Below, piece by piece: positions 46,701 through 58,700 of a stretch of DNA of 64,000 bases. Position 1 is the first letter of the stretch; every line of letters starts with the position of its first letter. Location: positions 266,242,441 to 266,306,440 of the forward strand of contig NC_057862.1 of NCBI RefSeq assembly GCF_019393635.1. Reading direction: 5' to 3'. This DNA comes from Dromiciops gliroides. Lineage: Eukaryota; Chordata; Mammalia; Microbiotheria; Microbiotheriidae. The translations under genes were made by a program, and so were the position numbers. Under the pieces are notes generated by a model. It ran no database searches and was not told where the DNA came from. It was given only the letters and a program-made list of their open reading frames with translations.

Positions 46701-49700
46701 TTGTAATTCAGTTACCAAACTCATTGAGGAAGGATGGGGAATATAACCTCAGGGTCTGCTGACAACAGCCACCAATATTTTGACTGTAAATATTAATAGC
46801 TTGGATCTCAAAGGAAGAGGGCTTACTTAGTGATAGGGGAATAGGGAGGACTCTTGCCTTGACTAATAAGCCAAGGAGAATGGTTGAAGGTGCAGCCAGT
46901 ATTGGAAAGAATGTCCAGGGATGCTTTTTCATCAGGGAGAAGGAAGTTTTCAATCAGAACTAAAAAATGGAAGGAGTAGGAAAGGAATATATTTAAGATG
47001 AAGAGAAGTTTGGTGCCTATAGGCACAGTGGAAGGGCTGAATGGAGTTAGAGCGACACTTTGGGGTGGAAGAATTGACAGGGATGAGAATGAGATAGTAA
47101 GGAATTGAGTAATAGGGTGAGGAATAGGGTATTATATATCATGTATATACATACACAATACACATTCGATATGTACAAATATGTATTATATTTATATATA
47201 TACTATAAGGGCTAAAATTCCAGCTATACTATATAAACTCTAATGAGTAGTCGCCAATAAATTATAAGCTTTAGCAAGAGTATTTAAGTGTTTAAGTATT
47301 TATTAAAGAGCATTAGGATAAGAGAGAAAGGTAAAAATCTAACTATTTCTAAGAGACCCATCATCCAACCCGCCACAGCGAGGTCAGGAACAAAAAGAGG
47401 AACAACCCCTCTGCCAGCGTCCGCTTCCTACTTTGTGTCCTCCTCCCAGAAATGGGAGGTTCCTCAAGTTGATTGGTTGGTAACTTTGATAGACAGTCAT
47501 CACTTCCTGACACCAAGGAACTGACTACATGGCTTGCCCTCAGACACCTTCTCCTCATGGTGGAGCTTTCCCACAGTAGCTCTCCAGCAGGTGGTGTCAT
47601 TCCAATCATTCCAATACACATTATGCATGTGCATAAGTGGATTTGTTCAGCCATTTTTCAGTTGTGTCTGACTCATTTGGGGTTTTGTTGGGTCTAGGGT
47701 AGCACTGAGAAATCTATATCAGGATCTCAACATAGGTGTCATCTTTCACTGTCTTCTCCCCTCCTCCCAATGTCCAAATACAATCTATTGCCAGGGCTTG
47801 TTGATTTCACCTTTGCCCCTAATCTTGAATATGCCCCCTTCTCTCTTCTTACAGTGTCACCACTCTGATGAAAGCCCTCATCACCTCATACCTGAACTGC
47901 TGAATCAGCATGATGGTGGGTTTGCCTGCCTCAAGTCTTTCTCCACTCAGCTATCATCCTCCGAAATTATTTCCCTATAGCATAAGTCTGACCATATCAT
48001 TCCCCCTATACAGTAACTCTAACGGCTCCCTATTTCCTCCAGGACAAAATCCAAAATCCTCCATTTAGAATTTAAAATTCTTCATAACCTAGCCCCTCCT
48101 ACTTTTCTAGTGTTCTTATATCTTACTCTTTTCCATGTATGCTCTGATCCAGTGACACTGGCTTTCTGGCTGTTTCATGATTAAGATACATCATCTCTTT
48201 GTTGTTGTTTAGTTCTTTTCAGTCATATCCAACTCTTCATGATTCCTTTTGGGATTTTCTTGGTAACAATATTGGAGTGGTTTGCCATTTCCTTCTCCAG
48301 CTCATTTAATAGATGAAGAAACTCAGGCAAACACAGTTAAATTACTTTCCCAGGGTCACACAGGCCAGATGTGAACTCAGGTGTTACTGACTCCAGGCCT
48401 GACATTCTATCCAATATACCACCTAGCTGCCTCCATCTCTATATAGCTTTTTTGTGTTTGTTTGCTTGTTGTTTCTCTGGTTATACTGTGAACTTCTTGA
48501 GGGCAACATCTGTTTTTTGTCCCTTTATGCATCCCCAGAACTTAGCACAGTGAATAGCACATAATTAGTGCTTAATATATGTTTATTGACTAATTTCTTA
48601 TTTTTCCTCACATACAACAGGAAGTCAGTCTTTACACTCTTTCCTAGAATGCAGTCTTTCTTTCACTTATGCCTCTTAAATTCCCTTAAAATCCAGCACA
48701 AATGCTACCATTTACACAAAGCCCTCCCTATTGAATCCAACTTCTAGTGTCTTCTCCTCCAAATTAACTTGTATTTATTATACACACACACACACACACA
48801 CACACACGTTGTTTACCCTGATAAGTTCCTTGAGGGCAGAGATAGTTCCATTTTTCCTTGTATTCTTAGACTGCTTGGAACATAGTTGAAATACAGTAAA
48901 TGTTTTTTTGATGATAGGTTGCCTACTTACTTGATATAATATGATATATTTAATATCATATATAACAATGTAAAATGATAGATTAAAGATTTTGACAGTG
49001 TAGCTAAATTATAAGCTAATTTAAGGAGAATAAAGGAAGCAGTCTATAAAATCACAAAATTATACCATTTCAATTCAATAAAACAAATATAAAGAATGCA
49101 AGGGTTTGTATAATCTTCACTCTAAGGCATCAGGTCTTTATCAATGGAGAGTGTCTAGAATGTCATAAAAGAAACTGTAAGTTTAATAGTTCAGAGCTCC
49201 TCCAGTCCTTGATGTCTTACCAGGAGAACACTGAAATCCATCCCCACGGTAGCCATGTTGACAGTGGCAGGAGAAGGAGCCAGGGATATTATGGCAGGTG
49301 GCAGCGGGGTGACATCTTTCTTCTATACATTCATCAACATCTACAGACATTAGGAATGGGAAGGAGCAAAGAGAAAAGGGGGAAAAATCATGACTTTATT
49401 GTATATTATTTGCAAGATAGTCTAGTGCTGGAAAGGACCTCAGAGACCATCTTCAACTATTTTATGGTCCAGTTTCTTGTCCAAGGTCACATAAGTAGTA
49501 AACTGAGCTGTGACCCCAATATATATGGACCTGACTTGGAAGGGAAGCACAAAAGCATTTATATGTGCCAGGATTTACAAATATTATTTCATTTGATCCT
49601 CACAACAAGCCTCTGAGATGGGTACTGTTATGAGCCCCATTTTACAGGTGAGGAAAGGGAGGTAGACAGCAAATTAAGTGACTTTCCCAGCGTCACATAG

Positions 49701-52700
49701 TTGGAAATGTCTGCAGCTGGACTTGTCAGGTCTTCCTTTCCACTGTATCACCTCATGGAAACTTCAGAGTTTCTTTAGAAATATGATTTTAAAGAATCCA
49801 AAATAACTGGCAGGAGATATTTTAAGGTAGACTAAATACTGTTCCTAGAGAAATAAAAGCTGTAAGATGCTGCAACATGTACCAAATGTTAACTCATAAG
49901 AAATCAGAGGTTAGTCAAGTTAGAATTATGAGGACACTATGAGGACCAGATCCTACATTTGTCACACAGGAAAGAGATACTATATTTCTAGAACAGGGAT
50001 TTTTAACCTGGAATCTTAAAGCAATGTATGAGAAAAAAATTAAATCTTTAAATATAATTGGTTTCCTTTGTAATATAATATATTTTGTGAATTCAAAAAT
50101 ATTATTCTAAGGAGGGGTTTCCAGATACACAAAAATGGTAAAGAAACTCTGTTCTAGAGTTTTGTTTGTTTTATATAAACCTCTACAAGTTTCCTGCTCT
50201 AAATCAAACCAATAAGATAGAAATGGGCACTTTTCAATAGTATTGGAAAATCTGTATGTTAAGTAAAATATTGCTCATGTTTAGTTTTCTTTGTAGGGAT
50301 GTTTCAAATACTTCTTTTCAAAATTCCAACATTTATTATTTTCCTTTTCTATCATATTAGATAATATGATAGGTGTGGGGTGGTATCTTGAGTTGTTTTA
50401 ATTTGCATTTCCCTAATCAATAGTCTCCCCCTACTACCCTATACACACCCTGACCCCTTGGGTCTGGAAATAATTGTTCATAGACCTAAAAAAGTAAGAT
50501 TATTAAAAACAGATTTCAGTTAATGAGAAGGAAATTAAAGATTTTCCCCAATATAGATGCTGATAGCAAGACAAAGACAGGAAGTAGGATCTTCTGAGAT
50601 AAGAGATACATTTATTTTGCTTCTGAGAAGCACTTCTTATAGCTGATTTTCAGCAATGTAGCTACAGCTCACAGTGTGAAGAATTCTGATCTCACCAGTG
50701 AACTATTTTCTCTTAGGGGGGTTGTTATATTCAAATCTGAAGGGAATTATGTCATGAATCATGACAATTATGGAGAGGCAGCTTTGTGTTTTCCAGCACT
50801 TCCTTCTTAATGGAAAGATTAAATAACCTGATGATTAAATGTCTGATGTGTATGGAAGGAATTATTAACTAGGTGTTTGATTTTTTTGTTTCTGACGTTC
50901 CTTCTAATTCTGAGATTCTGTGTTAACCAGTTGTTTTATATGATTTAGGAACAGAAATTCTCCCAGAGAAGCACTACAGATATGTTCTAGTGTACACATT
51001 CAGTGGATAAGAAAAATCATGGTCCTGAGTTGATAGCTAGATTGCAAAATCTATTCCTATAGAATAGAGCAAAACTTTTTAACCCTTTCTTCCCCCTTAT
51101 GAATTACTTTCCAATTTATGTTTACTCTATCCTCTAAATTTCTCCACTTTCTTCCATTGTCATAGCCACACTTTGGGTTTAGACCTTCCTTAAACTCAAT
51201 CATTTAACATTGATTAAGCAGTTACCATGGGAGAAACAATAAGTATGCATAAATAATACAGCAAAAAATAGGGAAATAATTAATAGAAGGATGATGCTAG
51301 GATGAAGAGGGCTTAGGAAATGCTTCCTGTAGAAGATAAGCTTTTAGTTAGGATAAAAAGGAAGCCAAGGAAGTCAGTAGGTAGAGAGGAGGAGGGAAAG
51401 CATTCCAGGCATTTATTATTTTCCTTTAGTTCTTAAGAATTATAAGTATCATCTTCCCATGTAGGAACCTAAACAGTTTAACTTTATTGAATCTCCTATG
51501 TTTTCACATTTTTGCGTTTTACTTGAGTCTTGTATTTGAAAGTTTAATTTTTCATTCAGCTCTGGTCCCCATCAGGAATGCTTGAAAGTCTTCTATTTCA
51601 CTGAATATCCATTCCCCACCCCTGAAGAATTATACCCAGTTTTTCTGGGTAGGTGATTCTTGGTTGTAATCTTAGTTCCTTTGCCCTCCAGAATATCAAG
51701 CTCTCCAATCCTTTAATATATATATAGCTGCTAAATCTTGTGTTATCCTGACTGTTGCTTCACAATACTTCAACTGCTTCTTTATAGCTGCTTGCAATAT
51801 TTTCTCCTTGACCTAGGAACTCTGGAATTTGGCTATGATATTCCTGGGAGTTTTCATTTTGGCGTCTCTTTCAAGAGGTGATCAGTGGATTCTTCTGATT
51901 TCTAGTTTACCATGTAAATATCAGGGAAGTTTTCCTGAATAATTTCTTTTCTTTTTTCTTTCTTTCTTTTTTTTTTCCCCAAGGCAATGAGAGTTAAGTG
52001 ACTTGCCCAGGGTCACACAGCTAGTAAGTGTCAAGTGTCTGAGACTGGATTTGAACTCAGGTCCTCCTAAATCCAGGGTCGGTGCTTTATCCACTAAGCT
52101 ACCTAGCTGGCCCCCTTGATAATTTCTTGAAAGAGCTAAGCTCTTATTTTGATCATGGCTCTCAGGTAGTCCAATAATTTTTAAATTATCTCTCCTGGAT
52201 CTATTTTCCAGGTCAGCTGTTTTTCCAATAAAAATGTTTTTCACATTTCCTTCTATTTTTTCATTCTTTTAATTTTGATTGTTTCTTGATATCTCATAAA
52301 GTCATTAGTTTCCACTTGCCCAGTTCTGATTTTTGAGGAATTATTTCCTTCAGGGAACTTTTGTAGCTCCTTTTCCATTTGGTAGTTTTTAAGGAGTTCT
52401 TTTCTTCAGTGAATTTTTGTACATCTTTTTCCATTTAGCCAATTCTGCCTTTTAAGGCATCCTTCTCCACACTGGATTTTTTGTGTCTCTTTCACCATTT
52501 GGCCTATTCTGCTTTTTAAGGTGTTATTTTCTTCAGTATTTTTTTACTCCTTTTTTCATGATTTTCTTGTATTATTCTCATTTATTTCCCCAAATGTCTC
52601 CTCTACTTCTCTTACTTGATTTAAAAAATATTTTTTAAGTTCTTCCAGGAATTTTTTGGAAGGCCTATCACTAAATCATTTTTTTTTCTTTAAGGCTTTG

Positions 52701-55700
52701 AATGTAGCAGTTTTGACTTTGTTGTCTTTTTCTGAGTTTGCATTTTGATCTTCCCTGTCACCATAGTAACTTACTGTGGTCTGGATCTTTTTCTGCTGCT
52801 TGTTCATCTTTCTAGCCTATATCTTGACTCTTAGCTCTATGTTAATGTGGGGCTCTGCTCCCAGGGTGGAAGATGCACGGTCCCAAGCTTTAGGTTTTTT
52901 GTGCAACTATTTTCAGAGCTAATTTTGGGGACCTATTAGTTTTCAGTATTTCCAAGGTGGTATGATCTGAGGAGAGTTTACTACTCTCCTGACTTGTGCC
53001 ACAAGCAGTCTTTCTCCCTTGGAACTGTGATGAGGGTCCCTGCTCCACTGTAGCTACAATCTCTGGTGTGCTAGTGCCCCTCCTCACCCAGGAACTGCAA
53101 CTCAGATCTGAGTATGGGCAATGCAACAGAGTACTGTCCCCAGTGCCAGCAAAGTGCCTTTGTAATCTCCTTGTTGGTTGAGAACCCGAGAAGTTGCCAC
53201 TTCCACCACTGATTCAGTCACCCTGAATGCCTTCTCTGGTTTGTGCTAGCACAGCCTGTGCTGGACTGCACCTCACTTTCACCCCAGTGCAACAGACCTT
53301 TCTTTTTGACCTTCTAAGTTGCCTTGGGCTGGAAAATTGTTTCACTCTGTCCTTTTGTGTATTCTGTCACTCTAGAATTCATTTTGATGTATTATTTAAA
53401 GTTGTTTGGAGTGGAATTGGGGAGAGCTAAGCCCTTATATATTGTATTTTTAAAAGATTCTACCAACACCTTTGGGAAAAATTATTTTTTTCTTAGCAAA
53501 ACTGAACACTGGCACTCAGTCCTAGATTCTTGTTTAACTGATATGGCAGAATATTCTAAGAAATATAAATATTCTGTGATTGTACATATACAACCTATAT
53601 CAGACTGCTTTCCATCTTGGGGAGGAGGGAAGGAAAGGTGGGGGGAGAAAAATTTGGAACTAAAAATCCAGTGAAAACAAATGTTGAAAACTATCTTTAT
53701 ATGTAATATGTAACTGGAAAATAATAAAATTAAATTAAAAAAGAAATATCAATATTCTTAGGATAAAAGTTCTGGGCAATTAACTTTTTTACCTTTTCAT
53801 TTGAGTACAAATGTATAAATCTTAGTGTGTGCAAGTGTGTAATTCTTTTGGGGGGGATGAGGCAATGAGGGTTAAGTGACTTGCGCAGGGTCACACAGCT
53901 AGTAAGTGCCAAGTGACTGAGGCTAGATTTGAACTTAGGTCCTCCTGAATCCAGGGCTGGTGCTTTACCCACTGCGCCACCTAGCTGCCCCCACAAGTGT
54001 GTAATTCTAAGTCTCATTCTTCCCTATAGATATAGGTAGATCTATCTGTAATTATATTGATTTATCTATCTGCAACTATAAAGTAGGAATAAATAACTTG
54101 TATACTAAAAACATGAATGAGAGGGTGAAAGGTCTCATAAGCTAGAAAATATAGCAAATTTCTGAACTCTTTAAGTGTCTGAGTGTTTTATTTACCTCTT
54201 GTCAGTGCTAACAAAACAAAACAAAACAAAAAACCCAAACCCATATAAACTTTAAAACAGAATTTTTAAACATGTTTTAAACATCAAAAACTTTAAGTTA
54301 CAGAAACAGCTGGATTAAAAAAAAAAACTCGTCTCTGCCAACCAACCTCATTTTCATTTCTATTCTGTTTATAGCAATTATGGTTTTAAAAAACCTAATA
54401 AATACGATTTGTACAAGCAAAAAGAAATCACCTAGACATTACAAATATGGCTTATATATGAAAAGTCAGAAAGCCAAAATATTACTTTCTTACAGTAGGT
54501 TTGATTTGCCTGTGCTTACCAGTACACTCATACCCATTGCCAACATAACCAGAAAGGCAAATACAGGTGTAAGAACTGCCTCCATGATAAATACACTGGG
54601 CCCTTTCCACAGGAGCACAATTGTGACTTCCTTCTTCACAAGGGTTCGATGGTGGAGCAATGACTAAGAAAAGAAAAGGATCAAAATTCATTAGGTAGTT
54701 ATAGTCTAACTCTGAAGATAGGTTTTCTTGATTCAAGTCTATCAGTCTGTATAGCACTTCTGACTCCTAAAGGAAATCCTACTATTTGTGCGTCAAACAT
54801 GGTACCAGTGTTTTGATTCTGGATTCTCACACCTGTGAAAGTTCAACTTCAGGGGAAGGGGGAGAGGAAACTATAATTTAGGAAACACTTGCTATGTGCC
54901 AGGCACTGTTCTAAGCACTTTATAAATATTTTTTTCATTTGATCCTCAAAAAAGTCTGAGAGATAGGTGGTATCCCTGTTTTACAAATGGAGAAACTGAA
55001 GCAGATAGACATTAAATTATTTGTTCAGGTTTGATTTGCATTCAGTTCTTACTCATTCCCAGCCCAATACTCTATCTACTTCACCACCTTGTTGCCTTTA
55101 GCTTATATCTTCAGACATAATTAAAATTTAATTAAAATCATAATTTGGACATAACTAATTCTTAAAAATAAGAATATTTTGCATCTGTGCTACAAGACTC
55201 TGCTAACATTAATTTTAGCCCACAAACTCACTACATAAAAATGTTTCTCATTTTTTCTAATGTAATTTGACTTCATAAACAAGTTAAGTTTTGAACTTTA
55301 GAAACCAGTTTGTTTCTGTTTTAATGCTTTCCTCCTCAATGTATTAATCTTTTGGAACTATAGCAAAGGTATATCTACAACAAATTGAGATCCTTAGACA
55401 GATAAATGGAATATAATATTTTATAATTATGGCCTCAACTTCATTTTCATTTGAGGAATTCTTAATCTTGTTCTATAATGGTGGTTATCTATTACAATCT
55501 TGATACTAAGACATCTGGTTAGATAAATTATCTTCTTTCAAGAATTCAGTTCCTAAAGCTTCTAGTTAAAAATTGTAATATTGGAGTGTAATCACAATTT
55601 TGAATAATATCAGTGTAAATTCATCAGGCTCTATAGAGTTAATTGCTAGGGATAAAAAAATTAAAAACTGAGGCCAATCATTATTTTTGACCAAAAAATA

Positions 55701-58700
55701 AGCCAAAATTGAAAATTGGTATGGACTTACAGATACAAGTGTGCTCGTCTTCTGCAAATTTATAACCACTCTGGCACTCACACCTGTAGCTCCCTGGCAA
55801 GTTGACACATACAGAATTGTGGCCACATAGCTGGGAACCTGTGGTACATTCATTTACATCTAAATAGAAGGAAGTAAGGAAAATTTCAATTAAATTAAAA
55901 TTCAAAGAAAAAGTTTTAACTCTTAATGTGATTTTATCAAAAGTATTTCTAGCTTTTAATTAATATTTTTAATTGAACTGAATAATCTTAGGAAAGATAA
56001 ATTATTTATAAAAGTTAGAAAGAGTTAATTTTTCAAAAATAATATAAATAATTTGAAAGAAATGTATTTTTAAAATAAATTAAATATTTTAATTTGTTTT
56101 ATGAAGAATTTCTCTCTCCTGTCTCCTTTACCTTCCCAACTATCATTATACTGGAAATTCTTTTATAGTTGACATTTTTCTAATACTGTGCAGCATGTCA
56201 GAAATACACAGGAGATATGTAAAGATTTTAATTTTTAAAACGAATAAGATTTGTACTATACTTACATGAATATTTGTACATAAAAATGTGTGAATATTAA
56301 AGAAACACTGAAAACTTTTTTTGTTGAATAGTCTAAAAAGTCCATAAAATAGTTTTAAAAATACAGCTTCTTTAAGGTCAAATTATTCAGGAATCTCAAT
56401 GAATAGCAGATGTTCCATTTTCATAGTATCCAGCCAGAAATAATCTCCCAAAACTTTTCACTTAAATACACAGAATATTTTGTCCTTAACAGAATTGCTC
56501 TTGGCATCAACAACACAGGACCACACAGCATTGTTGCTTTTAGTGAGCAAAGGGTACAAGGGGAAAAAATCATGTGTTTGCTTCTACAAAACACAAAGCT
56601 AAATGAACAGATGAAGAATCCCTCACCGAAACAATTTCTTCCATCTCCTTGGTAGCCAGTTGCACATTCACATGAATATGCTAGTCCTGTTCCCGCCAGA
56701 CACTGAGCTGTTATATCACATACGTGGCTTCCATCATAGCAAGGATTTGTCACCAAGGGATCTATATCCCCTAAATAGTAAATGGAGAAAAACAACAACT
56801 GTAGTACGACTACAATCCCATTTCAATGACTGCATTCATTAGGAAGCCATCTTTGGTCTTCCTCATTCAAAGCTTTATTCTCTCCCACCTGTAAATAATT
56901 TGTCTTCCTTATTATGTAGTTAGGACAAAGAAATAATGGATAAAAGGCCTAAATACTACCCACAAAATGTTAAAAGATCTAGGGAAAGGTCTTTTTTGTA
57001 GATCTATGATTAATTTACAATGATATGGGAGAGAATCATATATCATTAAAATTTATGGGTAGTTTGTAGTCTAGATTCACATTAAATGTTTAAGATGGTG
57101 GATTCATTAAAGTTTCCAAAAAAGTGTTATGTATATGTCTACTAGATTGTAAGTTCTATGAAGGAAGGCACTATATCTCTGTTTATATTCATTGTGTAGA
57201 ACACATAATAGGAAGTTAAGTAAATGTTTCTTAAATAGATTAAAATATAGATTAAAAGAATGGTAAAAGAGTTGATGGAGGTGGAGATGGTTAAAGGATG
57301 GAGTTGAAGGAATGAAATCTACTATCTCATTAAATGTCCATCATTTCCTACCTCCCCCTCACTCTATAGGATTATGCTCAGTTTTGATGTGTAATTTATT
57401 ATCTGTTGTAAGCCTCTGCCTTTTGGATTCTAGATAATCTCTATTCCTGTCAAAGAATTTCTGGCAAATCTTGTGTGAGCTCCTCAGTATTTTCTTTCTT
57501 TCTGGCTGCTTGCAGTTTTTCTGTGATCTGGAAGATGTGGATTTTTGGCCATAATGTTCCTGGGAGTTTTCATTTTGGAATTTCAGGATGTGACCGCTGG
57601 ATTCTTCTTTATTTCAACTTGTGCCCTCTAGTTCTAAGAGATCTAGGCATTTTTCTTTTGAAAACAAAAATGTCTAAGCTCTTTTTATTTTTAAATATCA
57701 TACTTAAATTATCTTTCTTCTTCAATCTATTTTCCAGGTCAGTTGTTTTGCTCTGGAAATTTATATTTCCTTTTATTTTTTCAGTCTCTTGACTTTCTTT
57801 TAATATTTTTATTGCCTCATGGAACCATTATCTTCTACTTTTTACATTCTGATTTTCAGGGAGTTTGTTCATTGCATTATACCTCTGTTAATTCCCTTTC
57901 TAATTTTTTTTTTTTTGCAGGGCAATGGGGGTTAAGTGACTTGCCCAGGGTGACACAGCTAGTAAGTGTCAAGTGTCTGAGGCCGGATTTGAACTCAGGT
58001 ACTCCTGAATCTAGGGCCGGTTGGTGCTTTATCCACTGTGCCACCTAGCCACCCCCTTTCTAATTCTTTTTGAGAGCCCTCCTTTCTTTTTTATTTTTCC
58101 TCTACTGATCTCATTTAATTTATTTTAAAAATTGATAACTCTCAAAAAATTTGCTTCATCTTTTGTAGGAATTCTAATTGAGTTTGTTCCCAAGTTATTT
58201 TTTTCTTTGAGGCTTTGCTTGTAGATGTTTTGGAGTAATTCTTCCTCTGGGTTTGTATCTTGAGTAACCCTGCTACCATAATGGCTTTTTATGGTAGGAT
58301 TCTTTTTCTATTTGCTCATTCTTCCAGCTTACTTCCTGATCTCAGATTTGATATTAGGGGTAGGCTCTGAATACTCCTTGAGAGAATGTCTGGATTGAAC
58401 TTGTATTTTCTTAGGTCTTTTTTTTTTTCTGCTTTCTTATGGCAGTATGTGTAGTATTATGGATGCCAGGGAGAACTCAGCTTCTTTAGGACCTTTTGGG
58501 TCCTAATTAGGACAGTTAAAAGGAATTTTGAAGATAGATAGTGTAGGCATGAATTGATTATATTGGAATGATCTTTTAAAAACTCAGTGCACTGGAAGGA
58601 GAGGGAAGGTAGAGCTAGACTGGGGAAATTTTCTCATATAAAAGAGGTACTCAAAAAAGAGCTTTTACAGTACAGGCAAAAATGAGGGTTGTAGTGAGCA

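Noticed and set aside
44163-47110. Long purine-rich region considered as a possible lncRNA or novel gene
   Set aside because: Phrases across its left part are the complement of LINE-2, and no splice-bounded coding exon was found. The remainder is repeat-like but unassigned.
2844-58048. Dozens of short frames on both strands sharing peptides such as [18 protein letters not shown] and [20 protein letters not shown]
   Set aside because: These are forward and reverse translations of the WSINE1-like SINE, which happens to stay open. Their positions coincide exactly with the SINE copies, so they are not a protein family.
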